Below are positions 13,569 to 19,261 of a DNA stretch of 19,261 nucleotides, one piece after another. The first letter of the stretch is position 1. Each line of letters begins with the position of its first letter. The translations under genes and the position numbers were made by a program. The notes under the pieces are model-generated. The model did no database searches. It had not been told where the DNA came from and saw only the letters and a list, made by a program, of their open reading frames with translations. Source of the stretch: Thermacetogenium sp. UBA4966 (GTDB lineage: Bacteria > Bacillota > DSM-12270 > Thermacetogeniales > Thermacetogeniaceae); the NCBI GenBank assembly GCA_002397275.1, contig DHAA01000139.1, positions 1 through 19,261 of the forward strand, in the 5' to 3' direction.

Positions 13569-14369
13569 TTATTGAATCAAAACAGCAGCCATCCTCCCCG
13601 TTGCCCCTTTGCTCCCGCGGTGAGAAAAAAAGAGGTCCTGGCGGCATATAGTACAGAGTTTGCTGATAAAAATGTTCTCCTTCCTCACCCCGGCATCCTG
13701 CAAAACCGTAAAATTTGCCTGTGTGATATCGAAATTCCATCTGCCGTTGTCTTTCTTTTCTGTCAGCAGACCCTGCCGGCAGGAGGGAAAGGCCTCTTTC
13801 ACCGCCATAAAAACATCTTCTCCTACCTCATAGCAGCAAGGACCCGCCGCCGGAGAAAGAGCGGCCAGACAGTCATGAGGCTTGCTCCCGTAAAGCAGGT
13901 ACATCTCCTGCAGACACCTGGCCGCCACCCGCGCCACAGCGCCGCGCCAGCCGCAGTGAGCGACGCCGATCAACCGGCGCCGGGGGTCATAGAGGTACAC
14001 CGCCTGACAATCCGCGCACAGGATGGTCAGAGCGACATTTTGGAGATGCGTGATCACGGCATCCGCCATGCCGCCTTTCTTCGATATAATATCCGCTTCG
14101 CTCCGGATCGCCAGCACCTGGTCGCCATGCACCTGTTTCACCGTAAATAATCTGCCCTGCTCAATGTTCAGGGCGGATGCCACAATTCTTCTGTTTGCGG
14201 TTACCGCATCCGGTTGATCCCCGGTGTGATAACCCAGGTTCAGGGAAGAATAGCATCCCCTGCTCACCCCGCCCAGGCGCGTAGTAAAAAGGGCGCGCGG
14301 CCCTCCCTCGCCGAAATCAGAGAGGGAAAAACAGAGCAGTCCCCCCTGCTGTTTCAGAATAAAGCCCAT
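13569..14369 (-). CDS. pgeF: PgeF/YfiH-type multicopper-like protein (purine nucleoside phosphorylase or peptidoglycan editing factor)
   Basis: A protein of 266 residues of the DUF152/YlmD family. Members show purine nucleoside phosphorylase or adenosine deaminase activity, and the E. coli homologue removes wrongly made UDP-MurNAc-Ser intermediates. The conserved metal/active-site set is present: H81 in KQVHGD, C121 in CADCQAV and H138 in AHCGWRG, followed by GPCCYEVG. ATG 14369 has AAGGGG nine bases upstream. It matches ylmD at the head of the ylmDEFG order. It follows nrdG by 19 bases and could be in the same transcript. Confidence 0.93.
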   Translation of the reverse strand: MGFILKQQGGLLCFSLSDFGEGGPRALFTTRLGGVSRGCYSSLNLGYHTGDQPDAVTANRRIVASALNIEQGRLFTVKQVHGDQVLAIRSEADIISKKGGMADAVITHLQNVALTILCADCQAVYLYDPRRRLIGVAHCGWRGAVARVAARCLQEMYLLYGSKPHDCLAALSPAAGPCCYEVGEDVFMAVKEAFPSCRQGLLTEKKDNGRWNFDITQANFTVLQDAGVRKENIFISKLCTICRQDLFFSHRGSKGATGRMAAVLIQ

Positions 14370-14388
14370 GGATCATCGCCCCTTGTTT

Positions 14389-14895
14389 TCATTTGCCGAC
14401 AGCGCTTCCTGCCGCCAGCGAAGCGGCCACATCGAGAAAGCGTTGATTTTTGGAACCGCGGAAAGGGATGCTCAAATCCCTCTCCGCAGCGATATAGCGC
14501 CCGTCTACCAAATAGTCGCTTCTCTGCAGCAGCAGCTTGATACCCTCGTCATCCTCCGACATGGCCAGCAACTCTTCAAAAGTATATCCGCTATAGGTAA
14601 TTACATCCAAATGCAGAGACTTAACCATTGCGGCTAAGGAGGCGAAAGCCCCGGCCTGCATAAAGGGTTCTCCTCCGGAAAAGGTAACGCCGCTCAGCAG
14701 TTTGGAGCCGCGGATCAAGGAAAAAAGCTCCTCATCGCCGACCGTTTTTCCCCCCTCAACCTCCCATGTTTCAGGATTATGGCAGCCTGCGCATCGGTGA
14801 GGGCATCCCTGGGCATAGACGACGAACCTGACCCCAGGCCCATCCACAACGCTCTCCTTTGTATAGCCGGCAATCTTTATTTTCAACCAAATCAT
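14389..14895 (-). CDS. nrdG: Anaerobic ribonucleotide reductase activating protein
   Basis: A radical SAM enzyme that places the glycyl radical on NrdD. The 168 residues fit the family. The [4Fe-4S] signature is C31-x3-C35-x2-C38 (GCPHRCAGC), preceded by VDGPGVRFVVYAQG, and the glycine-rich SAM-contact TFSGGEP follows. ATG 14895 overlaps the methyltransferase stop as ATGA, with AAGG just ahead. An in-frame TTG at 14886 has a better-spaced AAGGA and remains possible. It is separated from nrdD by the methyltransferase gene. Confidence 0.95.
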   Translation of the reverse strand: MIWLKIKIAGYTKESVVDGPGVRFVVYAQGCPHRCAGCHNPETWEVEGGKTVGDEELFSLIRGSKLLSGVTFSGGEPFMQAGAFASLAAMVKSLHLDVITYSGYTFEELLAMSEDDEGIKLLLQRSDYLVDGRYIAAERDLSIPFRGSKNQRFLDVAASLAAGSAVGK

Positions 14896-16331
14896 CCTTC
14901 CCTGCTCTCACAGCCGAAAACATCCACCGCTTTTACGCATATTCTTCTGCCCCCCGCTGCCCTGGGAACAAGCAACGCAGCCTTCGTGTCCACCCGCAGG
15001 CCCTCCCCGCGCCGGCTGCGGCAGCTCTGCCATCTGCTGCGAAAAATCCGGCCGTCGTAATCAGGATCAATCATCCAATACTCGAGCAGGGCAAGGGGGT
15101 CGGAAGCGATCAGCTTTTGTATCTGCTCCCTTGCCCCGGCAGGCACAGACAGCCGCTCCCCGCAAGGGGGCTGATAATCAAAGAGCTCCACCGTTAACTC
15201 CTCCATCCCCGCTGAGCCGCGGGACACAGATTTCTTCACCGCCAAGCGTCCGTACGCCGGGGAAACGGCATCGTTTGCCGACTGGTTGAAAAAAGGCTTG
15301 CACTGTTGTGCCAGCAGGCGTTTAAAAGCGATCATAAAGGCTAACTTACCGGCATCAATCATAATCCAGCGCCTGCCCAGCCTTTCGGCGACCGCTCCTG
15401 TGGTTCCGGTTCCACAGAAAAAATCGGCCACCAGGTCCCCCTCCCTGGAATGCCCGCGGATAATCCTCCTTAACAGGCCCTCCGGTTTTTGGGTATTGAA
15501 CTTCAGGTTTTCAAAGGCCGTAGGGCTGAGGATCTTTTGCACCTCCCCGCCTGCCCACCAGTCGTCAAGCCCGGCCCCCTCTTTGTTGAGGGCGTAACGG
15601 CCTCCCTTCGCCGCGGTGAGCCCCCTTTCCAGCGTTCCTTTTGTATAGGGGCGAAACTGCTTGTGGAAAGTCCACTCATTTCCCTTGGTATACCATAACA
15701 GCTGATCATGCTTGCGGGGATAGGTCCTCTTGGCCGCCCCGCCCCCCCCATAACACCAGGCGATCTCATTGCGGAAGCTTTTACAGCCGAAGATCTCATC
15801 GAGCAGCACTTTAACATAATGGACGGCATGCCAGTCCATATGCACGATCAGCGATCCCCTTTCGCTTAACAGCGCCTTGATCAGGTATAGCCTGGGTGAG
15901 AGCATGCGCAGATAACCGCATAAACCGTCGTCCCAGGTGTCCTGATAAGCCTGCTGTTCCAGCGCCAGCGGTTCCCCGCCCGCTCCGGGGACAGTAAAGA
16001 CGGCCCGGTAGCCGGACCTGCTGGCAAAGGGGGGATCAATATAGATCAGATCGATCTTCCCCCCCAAAGGCGGCAGATCAGTGAGCGGGTCACCCGCTAA
16101 AAGGGCCTCCATCAAACCGAGGTTATCCCCATAAAAGAGGCGATTGCGCCATTCCCCCGACGAAACTTCTTTCTCCGTTGCCGTGGCGCCGCCGGAGATT
16201 AAAGGATACACACACTCATCTGCCTGCAGCGAAACCGAGGGACAACTCTTCGCCCGCTCCATGATTGTTTCCGCTTCTTTTTTACCCGCGGCAGCAATTT
16301 TAGGCAGCCGTGCGATTAAGGAATCAGACAT
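14892..16331 (-). CDS. Site-specific DNA methyltransferase (N6-adenine type, Mod/COG2189-like)
   Basis: A 479-residue amino-methyltransferase of the beta arrangement, with the catalytic motif before the SAM motif. Motif IV is IYIDPPF (Asp-Pro-Pro-Phe at about 99-102), the TQKPEGLLRRII block precedes motif I, and motif I is ADFFCGTGTTG (about 303-312). The C-terminus ends with a VKAVDVFG block typical of Mod-like solitary enzymes. It probably methylates adenine, but cytosine N4 cannot be excluded. No restriction gene is adjacent. It is placed tightly between nrdD (27 bases) and nrdG (ATGA overlap). I chose ATG 16331 because GGAG lies six bases upstream; TTG 16343 overlaps that site. Confidence 0.88.
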   Translation of the reverse strand: MSDSLIARLPKIAAAGKKEAETIMERAKSCPSVSLQADECVYPLISGGATATEKEVSSGEWRNRLFYGDNLGLMEALLAGDPLTDLPPLGGKIDLIYIDPPFASRSGYRAVFTVPGAGGEPLALEQQAYQDTWDDGLCGYLRMLSPRLYLIKALLSERGSLIVHMDWHAVHYVKVLLDEIFGCKSFRNEIAWCYGGGGAAKRTYPRKHDQLLWYTKGNEWTFHKQFRPYTKGTLERGLTAAKGGRYALNKEGAGLDDWWAGGEVQKILSPTAFENLKFNTQKPEGLLRRIIRGHSREGDLVADFFCGTGTTGAVAERLGRRWIMIDAGKLAFMIAFKRLLAQQCKPFFNQSANDAVSPAYGRLAVKKSVSRGSAGMEELTVELFDYQPPCGERLSVPAGAREQIQKLIASDPLALLEYWMIDPDYDGRIFRSRWQSCRSRRGEGLRVDTKAALLVPRAAGGRRICVKAVDVFGCESREG

Positions 16332-16358
16332 CGGCGACTCCAATCCTTCGCAAGGTCA

Positions 16359-18371
16359 TCAACTGTGCGGCAGCCTGTCCCGCAGCTCAGCTACCTTGCC
16401 GTCATTAAAACGATCCACCGTACTCAGATACCCTGTGATGCGGCGAACTCTGCGGATGTCGGCAGAGCCGCAGCGCGGGCATTGCGGGTCATTGATGATC
16501 CCCAGCAGGCTGCAGCCGCAGCAGAAGTCTACCGGATAGTTGATTCCCGCATATCCCATATCGCAGTCAGCCATATGCCTGAGCAGGTCCTCCACCGCCT
16601 GCGGGTTATGCTGAGGGGGCGAGGCCAGTTCCACATAACTGATATGCCCCGCGTTAAAGTATTTATGGTACGGCCCTTCTAATCTGACCTTATCATACAT
16701 GTTGATCGGATAGTAAACAGGAATGTGGAATGAATTAGTATAGTACTCCCTGTCAGTAACCCCCGGAACAAGCTTGTATTCCTTGCGGTCCATTTTGACA
16801 AACCTGGCGCACAGTCCCTCCGCCGGCGTGGCTAAAAATGTGTAGTTCAGATCAAACCGCTCACAAGCCTCATCCACCTTCTCACGGATGTGCCCTATAA
16901 TCTCCAGACCCAGAGCCTGCGAATCCTCACTCTGCCCATGGTGGTAACCGGTCAGCGCAACCAGCGCCTCCGCCAGCCCAATAATCCCCACAGACAGCGT
17001 CCCATTGACAATGGCCGGTTCAATGGAATCTTCAGGCTTCAGATCCTCAGACCCCATGTAAAGCCCCTGCCCCATGACGAAGGGGATATCCTTTACCCGC
17101 AGCCGGCACTGCACCCTGAACCTGTGATGAAGCTGGTTGACCGTTAGCTCGGTCAGCTCATCGAGCAGGCTGTAAAACTTCTTTATATTGCGCTCCGCCT
17201 TGATCGCCAGCCGGGGAAGGTTTATCGTCGTAAAGGAGAGATTTCCTCTCTTAGTGGTGACCGCCGGGCCGCGGCGGTTGGCCATCACCCGTGTGCGGCA
17301 CCCCATATAGGCCACCTGATCGCCGTACTCCTTGTTGAAGGAGGAATCCATAAAACTGAAAGTGGGATTCAGCCTCTTGCCGGCGACCCTTACCGCCAGT
17401 TGGAAGAGGTCATAGTTAGGGTCCCCCGGATTAAAGTTGATCCCCTTCTTCAGCCGGAAGATAACATTGGGGAAAATGGGGTTCTCACCTTTTCCTAACC
17501 CCGCATCATAAGCCAATAAGAGGTTGCGGGTAACCATGCGCCCCGCATCAGAGGTATCCGTTCCCAGATTGAGCGACGAGAAGGGTACTTGGCTGCCCGC
17601 CCTACTATGAAGACTATTTAGGTTATATACCAGCGCCTCCATCGCTTGATACACATCCTCTTCACTGCCGCGGTCGATGAAAGGGGCCATCTGCGTATCG
17701 AAAAAGGGAAAGGACTGCCCTCCATACATGTCGTTTTGTGAACTCTGAAGGATAATTGCCGACAGGGCGGTGGCGGAGGCAGGCCGCTTCGGCGGTCTGA
17801 TAAAGCCGTGACCGTTGTCAAAGCCGTTTCTTAAAAGTTCCTCTAATGGGATTTGTAAACAATTGATTGTGGTAGCGTAGAAGTCTAAATCATGAATGTG
17901 TATATCTCCCCGCCGGTGGGCCAAAGAGAAATCCTCATCGATCATTCTGGACAGATAGAAGTTCCTGCTGGCGGCGCTGGCGATCTGCAGCATCTTGGCG
18001 GAGGGGGAGTTCCCTACGTTGGCATTATCCCTGTCTGTTTCCCTGATGATATCCTCAACGATGTCCATCAACTCTGTTTTCGCCTCACGCATACGTGTAC
18101 GCTTGTCCCTGTAGAGGATATACGCTTTGGCGGTGCGGGCGTGGCCGCGTTCGATCAATACCCTTTCCACCACATCCTGGACATCCTCTACCCCGAAAAT
18201 CTGCCCATTGTATTCCTGTCTCAGGATACGGAGCACATCCAGCGTAAGAGAAACCGCCAGTTCCCGGTCCTCCCCGCCTACAGCTTTGGCAGCCTTATAG
18301 ATGGCGTCGGTAATTTTGGAGTCGTCAAAGGATACTTCTCTTCCATCTCTTTTTTTAATAGTAGTAAACAA
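16359..18371 (-). CDS. nrdD: Anaerobic ribonucleoside-triphosphate reductase
   Basis: The class III reductase makes dNTPs without oxygen, using a glycyl radical. It has 670 residues. An N-terminal ATP-cone (about 3-95, starting TTIKKRDGREVSFDDSKI) gives allosteric control. The large reductase domain follows. A zinc site comprises C617, C620, C631 and C634, and the glycyl-radical loop has Gly647 in RRITGYLST, followed by RFNDGKVAEL. TTG 18371 is supported by GAGGAG upstream. It lies 31 bases behind nrdR, with no terminator between, so the two are probably co-transcribed and under NrdR control. Its activase NrdG is two genes downstream. Confidence 0.97.
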   Translation of the reverse strand: MFTTIKKRDGREVSFDDSKITDAIYKAAKAVGGEDRELAVSLTLDVLRILRQEYNGQIFGVEDVQDVVERVLIERGHARTAKAYILYRDKRTRMREAKTELMDIVEDIIRETDRDNANVGNSPSAKMLQIASAASRNFYLSRMIDEDFSLAHRRGDIHIHDLDFYATTINCLQIPLEELLRNGFDNGHGFIRPPKRPASATALSAIILQSSQNDMYGGQSFPFFDTQMAPFIDRGSEEDVYQAMEALVYNLNSLHSRAGSQVPFSSLNLGTDTSDAGRMVTRNLLLAYDAGLGKGENPIFPNVIFRLKKGINFNPGDPNYDLFQLAVRVAGKRLNPTFSFMDSSFNKEYGDQVAYMGCRTRVMANRRGPAVTTKRGNLSFTTINLPRLAIKAERNIKKFYSLLDELTELTVNQLHHRFRVQCRLRVKDIPFVMGQGLYMGSEDLKPEDSIEPAIVNGTLSVGIIGLAEALVALTGYHHGQSEDSQALGLEIIGHIREKVDEACERFDLNYTFLATPAEGLCARFVKMDRKEYKLVPGVTDREYYTNSFHIPVYYPINMYDKVRLEGPYHKYFNAGHISYVELASPPQHNPQAVEDLLRHMADCDMGYAGINYPVDFCCGCSLLGIINDPQCPRCGSADIRRVRRITGYLSTVDRFNDGKVAELRDRLPHS

Positions 18372-18402
18372 AACGGATCTCCTCTCTGTTACTGTATCTT
18401 TT

Positions 18403-18864
18403 TTATCTTCGCTCCCTGACGCCTATTTCTTCCAGGCAGTCAAGGATTTCTCCCGCATCTTTGAATTCTCTATATACAGAAGCAAAGCGTATATAAGCCA
18501 CTTTATCCAGTTCCAGCAGCCGCTCCATCACCATCTGCCCTATAATCCCGCTGGGAACCTCCGATTCCGGACGATCGCGCAGCGTTTTTTCGATCTGTTC
18601 AACAATGGCCGCTAGAGCGGCTATTTTTATGGGCCGCTTCTCGCAGGCCTTCGTCATGCCGCCGAGCAGCTTTTCCCGGCTGAAAAGCTCTCTCCTCCCG
18701 TCCTTTTTCTGCACCCAGAGAGGAGCGCTCTCCACACGCTCATAGGTTGTGAAGCGCCTGCCGCATGAGGCGCACTCCCGTCTGCGTCTGATGGTAAATC
18801 CGGTGTCCAAAGAGCGGGAATCCAATACACGCGATTCCTCATGCTTACAAAAAGGACAACGCAA
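18403..18864 (-). CDS. nrdR: Transcriptional repressor NrdR
   Basis: Zinc-ribbon plus ATP-cone repressor that senses ATP/dATP and represses ribonucleotide reductase genes. It has 153 residues, the usual length. The zinc ribbon begins LRCPFCKHEESRVLDSR (C3 and C6), with the second pair in RRECASCGRRF. The ATP-cone follows (VQKKDGRRELFSREKLLGGM). I place the start at TTG 18864, with GGCGGGTGG upstream, because the family starts directly at MRCP. A longer reading up to 19029 would span a terminator and the promoter and is rejected. It is first in the nrd operon. Confidence 0.95.
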   Translation of the reverse strand: MRCPFCKHEESRVLDSRSLDTGFTIRRRRECASCGRRFTTYERVESAPLWVQKKDGRRELFSREKLLGGMTKACEKRPIKIAALAAIVEQIEKTLRDRPESEVPSGIIGQMVMERLLELDKVAYIRFASVYREFKDAGEILDCLEEIGVRERR

Positions 18865-18899
18865 AAGCGATCCACCCGCCTTTCCTCTTCTTATCATGT

Positions 18900-18942
18900 G
18901 CAACATATAGGACTGATCGAAATATATTATACCACATGTAGT
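18900..18942 (-). promoter_or_regulatory. nrdR promoter core with two putative NrdR boxes
   Basis: An extended -10, TGG-TATAAT (18926-18934), is seen on the minus strand; no good -35 fits. Two NrdR-box-like 12-mers lie at 18931-18942 (ACTACATGTGGT) and 18900-18911 (CCTATATGTTGC). Each matches a 12-base ACTATATATTGT-like core at 9 positions. Their starts are exactly 31 bases apart, about three helix turns, which is the spacing known for NrdR box pairs. One overlaps the -10 region and the other lies just past the likely start, which suits repression. Confidence 0.5.
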
Positions 18943-18950
18943 AGTAAAAT

Positions 18951-18963
18951 CCTCTTTTAGAGG
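18951..18963. repeat. Short hairpin upstream of the nrdR promoter
   Basis: CCTCT (18951-18955) and AGAGG (18959-18963) are perfect inverted copies around three T. It lies between the preceding terminator tract and the nrdR promoter core, roughly in the -35 region. Its function is unclear. Confidence 0.35.
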
Positions 18964-18965
18964 AT

Positions 18966-18993
18966 AAAAAAAAGTCCCATCTTTATTAGGGAC
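18966..18993 (-). terminator. Intrinsic terminator upstream of nrdR
   Basis: GTCCC (18974-18978) pairs with GGGAC (18989-18993) around a 10-base loop, followed in the minus direction by eight T (18973 down to 18966). The stem is short, but the T-run is strong. It probably ends a transcription unit that enters from beyond the right edge. Confidence 0.7.
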
Positions 18994-19003
18994 GTCACTA
19001 CTT

Positions 19004-19028
19004 TGAAAATAACATTCTGCTATTTTCA
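19004..19028. repeat. Perfect AT-rich inverted repeat
   Basis: TGAAAATA (19004-19011) and TATTTTCA (19021-19028) are perfect inverted copies with a 9-base spacer. It lies just upstream (minus direction) of the terminator at 18966-18993 and may belong to the same transcript end. Confidence 0.45.
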
Positions 19029-19029
19029 T

Positions 19030-19261
19030 CGGATGTCTACAACGCCGGTGGATTCCGCTCGCTCCCTATTGCGTCCCGGACAGCATCAAGGCTTGCTTCA
19101 GACCGGCTCTGGGCTGCTGCGGAACTCGCTTGGTACATAGGCGCCTTAGATAATTGTCGAGATAACAAAAATTCAATGACCGCGATCTGCAACTCAGGGT
19201 GTGCTCAAACAGTCCTCGCAGCCCGATCCGGTATCATCGCTGCGCCTGATGCCGTTACCCG
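19030..19261. other. Unassigned right edge
   Basis: No gene is recognised. On the plus strand one frame is open without a stop from about 19021 to the window end (about 80 codons, including MTAICNSGCAQTVLAARSG after an ATG at 19175), but there is no ribosome site before it. On the minus strand two frames enter from the right edge and stop within about 20 codons, and a 33-codon frame (MYQASSAAAQSRSEASLDAV...) ends close to the hairpins. It could be the tail of a gene, an insertion-sequence end or plain intergenic DNA. Confidence 0.35.

Noticed and set aside
13536..14150. Plus-strand open frame of 204 codons
   Set aside because: It is antisense to pgeF, whose active-site motifs are intact, and has no ribosome site or domain of its own.
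18403..19029. Longer NrdR starting at an ATG at 19029
   Set aside because: The added 55 residues would span a terminator T-run and the predicted promoter, and NrdR proteins begin directly at the zinc ribbon. TTG 18864 with its ribosome site gives the normal length.
1..19261. CRISPR array, tRNA, rRNA or complete insertion sequence
   Set aside because: No spaced direct repeats, cloverleaf, rRNA signature or transposase were seen. The only structured RNA I can support is the T-box.

Overview
The window reads as a chromosomal segment of an anaerobic, endospore-former-type Firmicute (Clostridia; a Peptococcaceae or Desulfotomaculum-like lineage is my guess). The reasons are an isoleucine T-box leader, SepF, a YteA-type TraR/DksA protein, DUF5665, oxygen-independent class III ribonucleotide reductase, strong AGGAGG-type ribosome sites with many TTG and GTG starts, and a fairly GC-rich body. 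Every gene I accept lies on the minus strand, so transcription runs from right to left.

Right part (about 19260 to 13570). After an unassigned edge (19030-19261) come a terminator and a promoter for nrdR, then nrdD, an N6-adenine-type DNA methyltransferase, nrdG and pgeF. nrdR to nrdG is tightly packed, with an ATGA overlap between the methyltransferase and nrdG. Two NrdR-box-like sites 31 bp apart bracket the nrdR promoter core, which suggests autoregulation of the whole anaerobic dNTP operon.

Middle (13556 to 9730). A single-pass HlyD-like protein is followed by yggS/ylmE, sepF, proC, yggT/ylmG, yggU (DUF167) and a 41-codon lysine-rich gene, ending in a strong intrinsic terminator. This matches the division-linked ylmDEFG cluster next to ileS in Bacillus, but ylmH and divIVA are absent from their usual place.

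Left part (9702 to 1070). A consensus promoter and a complete T-box leader with an AUC (Ile) specifier precede ileS. The genes behind it are closely spaced: an ACT-domain regulator with an N-terminal extension, a DUF711/UPF0210 protein, DUF5665, a YteA-type zinc-finger protein, a GT4 glycosyltransferase, lspA and an rluD-type pseudouridine synthase. T-box readthrough could reach all of them.

Left end (1073 to 1). A visibly AT-rich aminoglycoside 6-adenylyltransferase-like gene with its own promoter sits directly behind rluD and looks acquired. The last 144 bases hold two hairpins and no gene.

I found no CRISPR array, tRNA, rRNA or intact mobile element. The points most worth following up are the 41-codon gene, the methyltransferase inside the nrd operon, the ACT/DUF711 pair under isoleucine T-box control, the NrdR box pair and the AT-rich adenylyltransferase.
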